NCBI RefSeq assembly: GCF_947504215.1
Contig: NZ_CANNGO010000001.1
Location: 620,001 to 684,000 of the forward strand
DNA: 64,000 nucleotides
Origin: an uncultured Ruegeria sp.
Lineage (GTDB): Bacteria; Pseudomonadota; Alphaproteobacteria; Rhodobacterales; Rhodobacteraceae
Direction: 5' to 3'
The stretch's first letter is position 1; every line of letters starts with the position of its first letter. This document shows positions 56,753 to 64,000 of the stretch, piece by piece. The notes beneath the pieces are model-generated. The model was not told the origin of the DNA. It ran no database searches and saw nothing but the letters and a program-made list of their open reading frames with translations. The position numbers were made by a program, and so were the translations under genes.

Positions 56753-57124
56753 TCAGGCGACGTCGCTTAAAACGCGAGCCAACTCGAACAGACGACGGCG
56801 CTGATTTTCCGGGATCGCATAGTAAGAGCGCACCAAATCCAGAGCTTCTTTGTCACCCATCAAGTCCACAGGAACGGACTTTTTGTCTGCCTCGTCCTTT
56901 TGGGTTTCTTCCAAACCCTCAAAAAAGAAGCTGACCGGTACATCCAATGTCTCGGCGATGTCCCAAAGGCGAGACGCGCTGATTCGATTGGCACCCGTTT
57001 CGTATTTCTGAATCTGTTGAAACTTAATACCAACCTGCTGCGCCAACTGCTGTTGGGTCATCCCAATCAGCCAGCGGCGATGCCGAACGCGCTTGCCCAC
57101 ATGGACATCGACGTGATGAGTCAT
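56753..57124 (-). CDS. XRE family regulator (PraR/SinR-like)
   Basis: The 123-residue protein has a helix-turn-helix VGKRVRHRRWLIGMTQQQLAQQVGIKFQQIQKYETGANRISASRLWDIA and a C-terminal helical region ending LFELARVLSDVA. It belongs to a highly conserved alphaproteobacterial XRE family that includes PraR of Rhizobium, involved in quorum sensing and biofilm. It could bind the palindrome at 57320-57340 in its upstream region. Confidence 0.85.
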   Translation of the reverse strand: MTHHVDVHVGKRVRHRRWLIGMTQQQLAQQVGIKFQQIQKYETGANRISASRLWDIAETLDVPVSFFFEGLEETQKDEADKKSVPVDLMGDKEALDLVRSYYAIPENQRRRLFELARVLSDVA

Positions 57125-57319
57125 TGGTATTCTCCTCTACTACACAAACATCTGAAAGGGATCGCGCGACGACCGTGATCGCATCATTAGCGTGCCAGTC
57201 TTAAGCACTCACTAATCCGGATCGTGCCTTCCCCCGAAACAGCACTAGGCGCCTATATTGCTGCTTTTTGACTTTTTTTCAAGCTGGTTGAGTCATCAAC
57301 ACCGCACAGTGGTTTATGG

Positions 57320-57340
57320 TTGTGTCGTTTTGAGACACAA
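57320..57340. promoter_or_regulatory. 21-bp inverted repeat in the xre-qor intergenic region
   Basis: TTGTGTC (57320-57326) and GACACAA (57334-57340) are perfect inverted arms with a 7-bp spacer. It lies in the 344-bp gap 57125-57468 between divergent genes. The gap also holds TTGACA at 57414-57419, a possible -35 for the quinone oxidoreductase gene, with a weak -10. No gene is seen in the gap. Confidence 0.45.
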
Positions 57341-57468
57341 TCACTTCAAATCGCACCTGTCGTTGCCGACTCAGTTCGCCTATGCGTTTCACTTTGCCGC
57401 AAGGGTCAAGTTATTGACAATGTTGGCTCAGCGCGAACGTATATGCGAAAAGCGCCGAAGGGTTCTCT

Positions 57469-58425
57469 ATGCTGGCTTATCGCATTCAATCTAATGGGTC
57501 CGCGGCCCAACTGTGCCATGTGGACATTCCCGCCCCTAAGGCAGGTCAGGTTAGGATTGCGATCAAGGCCTGTGGACTGAATTTTGCTGACCTCTTGATG
57601 CAGAAGGGCACGTATCAAGATACGCCTGAGCCTCCGTTCACGTTGGGCATGGAAATTGCCGGAGTGGTGGACGGCGTTGGTGCCGGGGTCTCACACCTGG
57701 AATGCGGGGACCGGGTCGCAGTCTATTCCGGTCAGGATGGGTTGGCAGAATACGGCGTCTTCGATGCTGATCGTGCAATTGCCTTGCCCTCGTCCACCAG
57801 CTTTGAAGATGCCGCAGCCATTCAGATCGCTTATGGCACCAGCCATATCGCGCTGGATCACCGGGCCAGATTGCAACCGGGCGAGACGCTGCTTGTCACT
57901 GGCGCCGCCGGTGGCGTCGGCCTCACCGCAGTGGAAATCGGAAAACTGATGGGCGCCACCGTGATCGCGCAGGCACGCGGCGAAGACAAGCTGGCCGTTG
58001 CCCACACCGCTGGGGCAGATCATCTAATAGACGCGTCCGAAAACCTGCGCGACAGGGTCAGGGCGTTGGGCGGGGCGGATGTTGTTTATGACGCCATCGG
58101 CGGTGACGTGTTCAAAGCCGCGTTTCGCGCCACAAATCCCGAGGGGCGTTTGCTGCCGATTGGGTTTGCCGGCGGGGACGTCCCGCAGATCCCTGCCAAT
58201 CACCTCTTGGTCAAGAACTTGACGGTGATCGGCTTTTACATCGGCGGCTATCTGAGATTCCGCCCCGAGATCGTGCGCGACAGTTTCAATACCCTGTTCC
58301 GGTGGCACGCAGAGGGAAGGATTAAACCGCACATCAGCCATGTCCTGCCTTTGCAGGACGTGGAAAACGGTATGCGGTTGCTTAGAGAGCGGAAATCGAC
58401 AGGAAAGATTGTTATCAAACCCTGA
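57469..58425 (+). CDS. NADPH:quinone oxidoreductase (zinc-independent MDR family)
   Basis: The 318-residue protein has the MDR catalytic domain (ACGLNFADLLMQKGTY, GMEIAGVVDGVGAGV) and Rossmann motif LVTGAAGGVGLTAVEIGKLMG. It lacks the structural-zinc cysteine lobe, as in quinone oxidoreductases (Qor/QorA). It probably reduces quinones or alpha,beta-unsaturated carbonyls with NADPH. No ribosome binding site of note. Confidence 0.9.
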   Translation: MLAYRIQSNGSAAQLCHVDIPAPKAGQVRIAIKACGLNFADLLMQKGTYQDTPEPPFTLGMEIAGVVDGVGAGVSHLECGDRVAVYSGQDGLAEYGVFDADRAIALPSSTSFEDAAAIQIAYGTSHIALDHRARLQPGETLLVTGAAGGVGLTAVEIGKLMGATVIAQARGEDKLAVAHTAGADHLIDASENLRDRVRALGGADVVYDAIGGDVFKAAFRATNPEGRLLPIGFAGGDVPQIPANHLLVKNLTVIGFYIGGYLRFRPEIVRDSFNTLFRWHAEGRIKPHISHVLPLQDVENGMRLLRERKSTGKIVIKP

Positions 58426-58431
58426 ACACGT

Positions 58432-59313
58432 CTATCCGGCTACGGCCCTTAACGGGCTGCCACCCAGCATGCGGAAATTCTGCCGCACTAAGGCAGCTAG
58501 CGCCTCAACCACCGGGTCACGACCAGCTTCGCCACCGTATAAATTGATCATATGTGCGGGCAGTTCAGGCAAGACACCCCCTGTGTCTATCTGCTCCAGG
58601 TGTGCAGCCTCTGTGCCATCCAACATCGCGTGTACCGCTAGATCCGCGCTGACAGTGGCTTCGATCGTGCGGTCGTTTTCAGTCTCGACTGAGAGCTCCC
58701 AGGGAATTCCGGCGGCATCCAGTGCGGAAATCACCTGCGGTCTGAACAGGCAGCGCCGCCCCAGCGCCAAAGGCAGCGGCCGTTTGCGCCAGGCTGACCC
58801 GCCCGGGGCACCGATCCAGCGCAACGGCAGCTCAGCAATTGTCTCAGCCCCATCGGCAATTGACGGTTCGGTCGTCAGGATCACATCGCATTCGCCGCGC
58901 TTGTACATGTCCTTCAACTGGAGTGAATAGGACGAAACCAGCTGCACCCTGACCCGTGGGAAATCCGCGTTGAAGCGCTGTAGAACACGCGGAATAGCCG
59001 GATAGACAATATCATGCGGCACTCCGAGGATGACCTCGCCTTCAAACGCCTGATCGGTAAGTTTGGAAATCACCTCATCATTCAGTGCGGTCATCCGACG
59101 TGCATAGGCCAACAACTGTTCTCCAGACGCGGTCAGAGCAATTGTTCGTCCGCTGCGATCCAGCAATTCAAGGCCCAGCAGTTCCTCCAGACGCTTAAGC
59201 TGCATCGAAACCGCTGATTGCGTCAGGTGCAAAAACCCGGCTGCCCGAGTGACGCCGCCTTGATCCGCCACCGCCACGAAAGATCGCAGTGTGGTTATGT
59301 CCAGATTTCGCAT
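58432..59313 (-). CDS. LysR family transcriptional regulator
   Basis: The 293-residue protein has a LysR HTH (TTLRSFVAVADQGGVTRAAGFLHLTQSAVSMQLKRLEELLG) and a periplasmic-binding-like effector domain (GVPHDIVYPAIPRVLQRFNADFPRVRV). ATG 59313 is preferred to GTG 59319; AAGGAATC lies upstream. It is divergent from DUF1127 and the intergenic region carries its likely operator. This LysR-DUF1127 pairing recurs in Rhodobacterales. Confidence 0.88.
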   Translation of the reverse strand: MRNLDITTLRSFVAVADQGGVTRAAGFLHLTQSAVSMQLKRLEELLGLELLDRSGRTIALTASGEQLLAYARRMTALNDEVISKLTDQAFEGEVILGVPHDIVYPAIPRVLQRFNADFPRVRVQLVSSYSLQLKDMYKRGECDVILTTEPSIADGAETIAELPLRWIGAPGGSAWRKRPLPLALGRRCLFRPQVISALDAAGIPWELSVETENDRTIEATVSADLAVHAMLDGTEAAHLEQIDTGGVLPELPAHMINLYGGEAGRDPVVEALAALVRQNFRMLGGSPLRAVAG

Positions 59314-59343
59314 CTTCACGATTCCTTATGGGTTACATCATAA

Positions 59344-59360
59344 ATATTCGTTTTCAATAT
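59344..59360. promoter_or_regulatory. LysR-type operator between LysR and DUF1127 genes
   Basis: ATATT-cgttttc-AATAT is a perfect inverted repeat with a 7-bp spacer, consistent with the T-N11-A rule. It lies 31 bp upstream of the LysR ATG and 81 bp upstream of DUF1127. Confidence 0.55.
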
Positions 59361-59440
59361 ATGTCATACTGCCCCATATCAATCAAGGAAGTTGATGGAA
59401 CCCGTCAAATCCATCGCAAACCGCAGAAAGGACAATAAGT

Positions 59441-59650
59441 ATGACCCAAGTTGCAATTCATCGCCCGTGCAAGCCCGCTAAGCGATCTGTTCTTGGCATG
59501 ATCACAAACGCAATGTCCCTGAAGCGCCAGCGCAGCAGTTTGGCTCAGCTGGATGACCGCGCCCTGAAAGACATCGGAGTGACTCGGAGCGAAGCCAATA
59601 TCGAAGCCAGCCGTTACATATGGGACGCACCGGATTTCTGGCAGAAATGA
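59441..59650 (+). CDS. DUF1127 domain-containing protein
   Basis: The 69-residue protein has a DUF1127 motif: LAQLDDRALKDIGVTRSEANIEASRYIWDAPDFW. Arg-rich DUF1127 proteins affect RNA turnover or phosphate and carbon metabolism in alphaproteobacteria, e.g. CcaF1 in Rhodobacter. AGAAAGGACAATAAGT precedes the ATG. Terminated at 59676-59708 and controlled probably by the divergent LysR. Confidence 0.9.
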   Translation: MTQVAIHRPCKPAKRSVLGMITNAMSLKRQRSSLAQLDDRALKDIGVTRSEANIEASRYIWDAPDFWQK

Positions 59651-59675
59651 CGAAAAATCAGCATTGTAGTGCAAT

Positions 59676-59708
59676 AATGGCGTTCCGCTGCGGTGGATCG
59701 CCATTTTT
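59676..59708 (+). terminator. Terminator of the DUF1127 gene
   Basis: AATGGCG (59676-59682) pairs with CGCCATT (59699-59705) with TTT completing a T5 run at 59704-59708. Confidence 0.65.
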
Positions 59709-59833
59709 GTTGCGCGTTTTAGTCGGTTTTATGCGGTAAACTCTTGAAACACAGCCTGTAGTTGCCGATATTTGCAGAGAAAGCGCTCTGCCTCGGTGGG
59801 GCGAACAAGAAGTATGTTTAGGGAGACCCTTTG

Positions 59834-60571
59834 ATGGCACAATTCGACACGATCCGGACGGCCTCCGGCGCGCGCGCCGCCGAGATCGATGAGGGCCTGC
59901 GCGCCCATATGAACAAAGTCTACGGCACAATGTCCGTAGGTATGCTGATCACGTTTGCTGTGGCCTGGGCTGTTGGATCCAGCCCGCAACTACTGTCCGT
60001 GTTTCGTGACCCGGTCACGCTGAGCCCCAACATTCTGGGCTGGATCGTGATGTTTGCTCCGTTGGCAATGGTGTTTGGCTTTGGAGCAGCAATCAACCGC
60101 CTGTCTGCTGCCGGTGCGCAGTTGTTCTTCTATGTCTTCGCTGGGGTCATGGGCCTGTCGCTAAGCTGGATTTTCGTCGCCTTCACCGGCGTCTCAATCG
60201 CTCAGGTGTTTCTGGTGACGTCCATCGCCTTTGCGGGCTTGTCGCTGTACGGCTATGTCACCAAAAAGGATCTGTCCGGAATGGGCACGTTCTTGATGAT
60301 GGGCGTGATCGGTCTGGTCGTTGCCATGGTGATCAACCTGTTCTTGCAGTCGCCTGCGATTATGTTTGCAGTCTCCATTCTGGGTGTGCTGATCTTTGCC
60401 GGTCTGACCGCCTATGACACGCAAAAGATCAAGACCACCTATTTGCAGATGGCACATGCCGGTGATCAGGAATGGTTGGGCAAAGCCGCCATCATGGGCG
60501 CACTGAACCTGTACCTGGACTTTATCAACATGTTCATGTTCCTGCTGCAGTTGTTCGGAAGCCGCGAATAA
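59834..60571 (+). CDS. Bax inhibitor-1/YccA family membrane protein
   Basis: The 245-residue protein has seven TM segments; typical regions are MNKVYGTMSVGMLITFAVAWAVG, AYDTQKIKTTYLQMAHAG and the C-terminal YLDFINMFMFLLQLFGSRE. ATG 59834 follows GGGAGACCC; the TTG before it is not needed. BI-1 proteins are calcium leak channels or protease regulators such as YccA. Followed by a strong terminator. Confidence 0.92.
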   Translation: MAQFDTIRTASGARAAEIDEGLRAHMNKVYGTMSVGMLITFAVAWAVGSSPQLLSVFRDPVTLSPNILGWIVMFAPLAMVFGFGAAINRLSAAGAQLFFYVFAGVMGLSLSWIFVAFTGVSIAQVFLVTSIAFAGLSLYGYVTKKDLSGMGTFLMMGVIGLVVAMVINLFLQSPAIMFAVSILGVLIFAGLTAYDTQKIKTTYLQMAHAGDQEWLGKAAIMGALNLYLDFINMFMFLLQLFGSRE

Positions 60572-60591
60572 CAAACCGCAAAGCACAATTG

Positions 60592-60708
60592 TCAAAGGGC
60601 GGGTCCGAACGACCCGCCCTTTTTCTTTTGTCTTAATAACTGCGCTCGGCTGCGACGCAACACGATATCGGTCAATGTCGAGATTCCCAAAAACAAAGCC
60701 CCCACCAT
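60592..60708 (-). CDS. Possible 38-residue single-TM protein antisense to a terminator
   Basis: ATG 60708 opens a frame MVGALFLGISTLTDIVL then RRSRAQLLRQKKKGG, a hydrophobic helix followed by a basic stretch as in small bacterial membrane proteins. It starts 37 bp after the stop of the lipoprotein gene on the same strand. Its 3' end is antisense to the Bax gene terminator, so the C-terminus is determined by the stem. Start codon and coding status are unsure. Confidence 0.3.
   Translation of the reverse strand: MVGALFLGISTLTDIVLRRSRAQLLRQKKKGGSFGPAL
60594..60629 (+). terminator. Strong terminator of the Bax inhibitor-1 gene
   Basis: AAAGGGCGGGT (60594-60604) pairs perfectly with ACCCGCCCTTT (60612-60622), then TTCTTTT follows. 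Confidence 0.85.
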
Positions 60709-60745
60709 CAAGATGAGGGCCTCATTGGTCTTAGTTGGCTAAGGT

Positions 60746-61252
60746 TCAGCTACAGTTCAGAGGAACTGCAAAGCCTGAACTCCGCTCGGACGAGCCTTTG
60801 CGGAAAACGTCACCTGCCGGCAGACACCCGGTGAAACGCTCGGTCTGACTTCCGAAGGTGGCGCCGATCGAGTTGTCCACGGTTGTGGTGTTGGTCGGCG
60901 TACGCAACACACCGAATAATGTGCCGTTCACGTTGACGGTACTCAGGAACAGATTGGTATCGCTGCCTGTCAATTGAACCGCAGAGGTATCCGTGCGCCC
61001 GCCATTGTCGATGGCGACACCGGCCACTTTGGACGGGTCAACCTGATCGGACAAAACAGACACTGTACGAAGTTCTGCAAGTTCCGCTGGGATATTGGTT
61101 GCTGGCGGAACAAACGCGACTGCGCCCGGAACATCCGAGATGGTGCGCGGCTCGCCATCGATCCCAGCAAACCCAACACCTTCACGGTTGAAGGGATCTT
61201 CACAGCCCGCAAGCGACAGGACGGTAATTGTGGATAACAAGATTTTTTTCAT
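60746..61252 (-). CDS. Putative lipoprotein
   Basis: The 168-residue product has a lipoprotein signal peptide (MKKILLSTITVLSLAGCED, lipobox LAGC) and a mature part of unknown fold with a cysteine pair (TGCLPAG near residue 147; LNCS at the end). The segment VRTPTNTTTVDNSIGATFG-like is strand-rich. A second cysteine pair can form a disulfide. No operon partner except the small ORF behind it. Function unknown. Confidence 0.72.
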   Translation of the reverse strand: MKKILLSTITVLSLAGCEDPFNREGVGFAGIDGEPRTISDVPGAVAFVPPATNIPAELAELRTVSVLSDQVDPSKVAGVAIDNGGRTDTSAVQLTGSDTNLFLSTVNVNGTLFGVLRTPTNTTTVDNSIGATFGSQTERFTGCLPAGDVFRKGSSERSSGFAVPLNCS

Positions 61253-61415
61253 GGCGGTCAACATTTTGTGGCGGTTTGCTCAACCGTATGTGCAGGTCGG
61301 CGTAAATTGCAAGCCGGAGCCAAGACGATTGCGCTCAGCCCTGATGCGCCACTGCAACGGCACGATCCTTCGATTGCACGGCACTATAGGGTCGAACCAT
61401 GGAAAAAAGGACAAC

Positions 61416-61446
61416 AAAAAAGGGGCCCTGCCTGCGCAGAGCCCCT
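61416..61446 (-). terminator. Terminator of rpmG
   Basis: On the minus strand AGGGGCTCTGC-GCAG-GCAGGGCCCCT forms a stem of about 11 bp with one mismatch, followed by a T6 run (61421-61416). Confidence 0.75.
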
Positions 61447-61471
61447 TCGAATGTCCAATCGGAACGGCAGA

Positions 61472-61639
61472 TTACTTGATCTTGCCTTCCTTGTACTCAA
61501 CATGCTTGCGAACGACCGGATCGTACTTACGAACGGTCATTTTCTCAGTCATGGTGCGCGCGTTTTTCTTGGTCACGTAGAAGTGGCCCGTGCCCGCGGT
61601 CGAGTTCAGACGGATCTTGATTGTCGTCGGCTTCGCCAT
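61472..61639 (-). CDS. rpmG: 50S ribosomal protein L33
   Basis: The 55-residue protein [18 protein letters not shown] then [22 protein letters not shown] is standard alphaproteobacterial L33. The frame is open up to 61732, but ATG 61639 has GCAGGAGATAACC before it. The cysteine zinc-binding knuckles of some L33 proteins are absent, so it is the C-minus form that does not bind zinc. Confidence 0.96.
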   Translation of the reverse strand: MAKPTTIKIRLNSTAGTGHFYVTKKNARTMTEKMTVRKYDPVVRKHVEYKEGKIK

Positions 61640-61766
61640 GGTTATCTCCTGCGTCCGAAAAGGCAGGGGCCTTTCGGTTGAATTCCTATGAGCGTGCGCT
61701 TTTACGCCCTGCACAGCGCATGTCAAGGCCAATCACATCGGCTGTGGCCAGGATTCTGCCGCCAGC

Positions 61767-62474
61767 TTAGACAGACAGGTTTGGCGCGCCCATATAGGTA
61801 TGAATCTGGTCCCGCTCCTCATCGGAAAGGCCCAATGCGTTGGACAGCTGGTGTAGATAAGAGGCCTCGCGCTCGTTATCCAGTCGAATCGCTGCCAGTG
61901 AGGTCGCGTAGATCTGGGTCTTTAGTGGCGCCCCTGAATCGGCGGCCAGCCCCATGACATCAATCGGTGCATTCAACTGTTCCTGCACGAATGCGCGTTC
62001 TTCATCGCTGATATCGTCGCCCAACTCGCCAAGAATGGTGTCCTTTTCCTGTTCATCCAGTTCACCATCCGACTTGGCAGCCTGGATCATGGCGCGGAGC
62101 ATCAGTTTGGCCTGTTCCTCCATCGCCGCACCGGCTGGTGTGCCTTGGAAAACTGTCTCCATCATATTTGTTGTTTGCTGGCTTCCGGTTCTGGCGGCGC
62201 CCTGCATTGCGTTCAGCAAGCCGCCCAGACCGGCTGCGCCTGCGGCGCCGCCGCCCATTCCCATTTTGCCCATCATGTCCTGCAGACCAGAAGCACCGCC
62301 GGGCATCCCGAACTGCTCGGCCATTTTGCCCAACTGGTCCATTCCGAACCCACCGCCTGACCCTTTCATCATATCCTGCAAACCAGCCATGCCGCCCATC
62401 TGCTTGTACTTATCCAAACCTTTGGCCGCCGCAAATCCCACCGCAACCGAAGCCAGCGCTTTCATGAAACTCAT
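61767..62474 (-). CDS. DUF533/TerB-like protein (YebE-like)
   Basis: The 235-residue protein has a Gly/Met-rich first half (GGGFGMDQLGKMAEQFGMPGG; GGGAAGAAGLGGLL) and a C-terminal helical domain (LRAMIQAAKSDGELDEQEKD) typical of the TerB-fold DUF533 family. The N-terminus has a short hydrophobic stretch that may be a membrane anchor. Function unknown. GGGAGGAAAGTT precedes the ATG. Confidence 0.86.
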   Translation of the reverse strand: MSFMKALASVAVGFAAAKGLDKYKQMGGMAGLQDMMKGSGGGFGMDQLGKMAEQFGMPGGASGLQDMMGKMGMGGGAAGAAGLGGLLNAMQGAARTGSQQTTNMMETVFQGTPAGAAMEEQAKLMLRAMIQAAKSDGELDEQEKDTILGELGDDISDEERAFVQEQLNAPIDVMGLAADSGAPLKTQIYATSLAAIRLDNEREASYLHQLSNALGLSDEERDQIHTYMGAPNLSV

Positions 62475-62637
62475 AACTTTCCTCCCAGACTCCTACTGCA
62501 ATCCGTTTTCAAACTGTAACAGCGGATCGAAGATTAGAATACTGCTCATAGGATTACCTGGGGTGTCGCAAATCCACTCTGCAAGAAGACAAGAGACCCA
62601 GCACATTCGGCTTAACGCTGGCCGCTCAAAAAGAACA

Positions 62638-63040
62638 TGCGCGGAGGGCCTGTAAGCCGGATCTTGTTCCGGGGTTGCCCCCTTCGATGACCATTCCTCT
62701 AGGCCGCGCATTGCTGCGCGGCTCAAGCTGCCAACCCGGTCCCTCTCGGCCAAGACGTGCTTAGCGGTGGTATCGGCTGATGCCGACCAACCCGCGCGGG
62801 GACCCTATTTGGCATTGCTCCCGGTGGGGCTTGCCGTGCCACCGCTGTTGCCAGCGGCGCGGTGGGCTCTTACCCCACCGTTTCACCCTTACCACGGATC
62901 GAAATCCGAGGCGGTCTGATTTCTGTGGCGCTTTCCGTCGGGTTTCCCCGCCCGGGCGTTACCCGGCACCGTTGCCTTGTGGAGTCCGGACTTTCCTCTC
63001 GGGCCCTCAGGCCCCAGCGGCCATCCGGCCCTCCGCGCGA
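62638..63040 (-). ncRNA. rnpB: RNase P RNA (type A)
   Basis: The minus strand has the conserved cores GAGGAAAGTCCGG (about 63001-62985), GGGTAACGCCCGGGCGGGG, and near the 3' end GGCTTACAGGCCC. The 5' GCGCGGAGGGCC pairs with the 3' GGCCCTCCGCGC (P1), giving about 400 nt. TTCTTTTTG follows the 3' end. It is the catalytic subunit of RNase P for tRNA 5' processing. Long ORFs overlapping it are artefacts. Confidence 0.95.
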
Positions 63041-63127
63041 GGGTTCAGGTATGACGGGCGACGCCGCAGGTCAAGCTCCGTTTGGGCAGGAAGGGGCCAG
63101 CCTCTTCTTGGCCTTTGGCCAATTCAT

Positions 63128-63157
63128 CCCCGGGATATTTTGAGCCAGATGAGAAGG
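63128..63157 (+). repeat. Post-stop repeat, copy 3 (after ampD)
   Basis: CCCCGGGATATTTTG (63128-63142) followed by AGCCAGATGAGAAGG, ending 4 bp before the ampD stop (63162). On the ampD strand it reads CCTTCTCATCTGGCTCAAAA then TATCCCGGGG. ATCCC-GGGAT-like pairs form a small palindrome at its far end. Confidence 0.55.
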
Positions 63158-63161
63158 TGGA

Positions 63162-63848
63162 TCAGGTCGAGAGGGCTGTATAACCGAGCGGCGGGACATC
63201 TTCAGGTGTCAGTGGGCCTTTGGCCCATGGTCTGTACCGGAGACGAACCGCTGTAAGCAGGGTGGCGTCGTCGGCATCAGAGGTGAAACCTGCATCCCTT
63301 GCTAACGCGCGAAACTCATCCATCGAAACACTCTCTGAGCATTGGGCGCATCCGCGCTGTTTTGCCAGCTGTTGATGTTCCAGTCTTTGCCAATCGAATT
63401 TGGCACCTGGATCAGACTTACGCCCGGGCGCCATATCGGAATGGCCTATGACGCCGTCCGGCGCGATGGTCCATCGGTCCATGATGCCGGGGAGCAGACG
63501 CTCTAACGCATCCATTTGAGGCTGCGCAAATGGGTGGTCGCCCTTATTGTCCAGCTCGATCCCGATGGAACGCGAGTTGATGTCATCCTTGCCGTGCCAC
63601 TCACCGGCGCCTGCGTGCCAGGCACGATCTTCTTCGCGTACCATCTGCCAAACGGTCCCGTCGGCACCGATCAGATAGTGTGCTGAAACCTGCGCTTGTG
63701 GATCGCACAAACGATCAAGCGCCGCCTTGGCGCTGTCCATAGCGGTGTAGTGGATGACGATGAGGGACGGCAGCAACCCATCTCGGCGCTGGTCGAAATT
63801 AGGCGATGGGCGCCAGATCGGCGTCAGTCGGTCAGTTGTTGACGGCAC
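63162..63848 (-). CDS. ampD: N-acetylmuramoyl-L-alanine amidase (AmpD family)
   Basis: The product (228 residues from GTG 63848) has the amidase_2 fold: PSLIVIHYTAMDSAKAALDRL (zinc His), WQMVREEDRAWHAGAGEW (His), SIGIELDNKG and IGHSDMAPGRKSDPGAKFDW (His and Asp zinc ligands). AmpD cleaves 1,6-anhydro-MurNAc-peptides in cell-wall recycling. No ATG fits: the ATG at 63932 would overlap 100 bp of the upstream gene. Family alignment suggests the true start may be CTG 63824 or this GTG. Confidence 0.88.
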   Translation of the reverse strand: MPSTTDRLTPIWRPSPNFDQRRDGLLPSLIVIHYTAMDSAKAALDRLCDPQAQVSAHYLIGADGTVWQMVREEDRAWHAGAGEWHGKDDINSRSIGIELDNKGDHPFAQPQMDALERLLPGIMDRWTIAPDGVIGHSDMAPGRKSDPGAKFDWQRLEHQQLAKQRGCAQCSESVSMDEFRALARDAGFTSDADDATLLTAVRLRYRPWAKGPLTPEDVPPLGYTALST

Positions 63849-64000
63849 TGCGAAACGGGCTGGGGTCCCAGCTGCAGGCAAACCCATCCCCATCCGGGTC
63901 CAGACCCTTGCGATCACGCTGAGGGCCCCCATTCGACAAAAATTCTATCTGAGCTTGGTCGGATGACGGGAATTGGGCGCAATTTCGCTGGGCCTTGGCT
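63832..64000 (-). CDS. Excalibur calcium-binding domain protein, partial (C-terminus)
   Basis: From the right edge the minus strand reads NCAQFPSSDQAQIEFLS, then GLDPDGDGFACSWDPSPFR and SAVNN with a TGA at 63834-63832. The DPDGDGFAC loop and its upstream cysteine are the excalibur domain of secreted proteins. It is upstream of and overlaps the ampD start by about 17 bp if GTG 63848 is right. The N-terminus lies beyond the window. Confidence 0.8.
   Translation of the reverse strand, partial: AKAQRNCAQFPSSDQAQIEFLSNGGPQRDRKGLDPDGDGFACSWDPSPFRSAVNN

Noticed and set aside
62493..63256. ORFs such as 62493-62753 (-) and 62780-63256, 62862-63143 (+)
   Set aside because: They lie within RNase P RNA, whose conserved core and P1 pairing fully explain the sequence.
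1..64000. CRISPR arrays, insertion sequences, prophage or toxin-antitoxin modules
   Set aside because: No regularly spaced repeats, transposase or integrase-like products, or paired toxin/antitoxin genes are seen in either strand.

Overview
The window is a chromosomal segment of a Rhodobacterales alphaproteobacterium, most likely a member of the marine Roseobacter group (Ruegeria/Phaeobacter-like). The evidence is the gene content and local order: a methylmalonyl-CoA pathway cluster with a PccR-type regulator, a betI-betC-betA choline-O-sulfate operon, a proS/lolC/lolD string, LysR next to DUF1127, and an RNase P RNA of the alphaproteobacterial type. I see no insertion sequence, prophage, CRISPR array or rRNA. 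The window is cut inside a YHS-domain gene on the left and an excalibur-domain gene on the right.

Layout. 0-10.8 kb: zinc-ribbon protein (apparent ATT start), RlmB, tRNA-Tyr, a two-gene aldonolactone oxidase/PLP enzyme operon, small redox and transport genes, LolD-LolC/E, then a 1.1 kb interruption holding a CRP-like palindrome and one orphan gene, then ProS. 10.9-20 kb: a flavoprotein/2OG-oxygenase gene pair, a PerM-type permease, Hda, an Ppx/GppA phosphatase, and stress or housekeeping genes. 20-32 kb: propionyl-CoA assimilation (scpA, membrane protein, pccA, lipoprotein, two conserved hypotheticals, pccB, an MFS pump, pccR). 32-41 kb: nuclease, bet operon, argO/argP and transporters. 41-50 kb: YebC, then a forward run of SLC13 permease, class I amidotransferase, BASS transporter and flavoprotein, then a META-domain protein and a second SLC13 permease. 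50-60 kb: phosphoesterase, 5-FTHF cyclo-ligase, MgtE, two purine deaminases tail to tail, HisN-like phosphatase, a PraR-like XRE regulator, quinone oxidoreductase, LysR/DUF1127. 60-64 kb: Bax inhibitor-1 protein, lipoprotein, L33, DUF533, RNase P RNA, AmpD and the excalibur protein.

How they work together. PccA and PccB carboxylate propionyl-CoA, and methylmalonyl-CoA mutase takes the product to succinyl-CoA. PccR-like sites (an 11-bp identical TTTGCAAAGTT) precede both pccB and pccR, so the MFS gene between them may belong to the same regulon. BetC and BetA turn choline sulfate into betaine aldehyde under BetI, whose TTATTG/CAATAA operator is visible; betB is not in this operon.

The most unusual observations are: a short repeat present three times, each time directly behind a stop codon and in the same orientation relative to the gene; a good promoter reading into a 24-codon ORF antisense to the 3' end of a gene in the scpA-pccA cluster; a hairpin with its Shine-Dalgarno-like loop abutting the ATG of the orphan gene at 8991; an FNR-type box placed for class II activation upstream of a DUF465 gene; and several small ORFs in tail-to-tail gaps. 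No large novel defence or mobile system is apparent.
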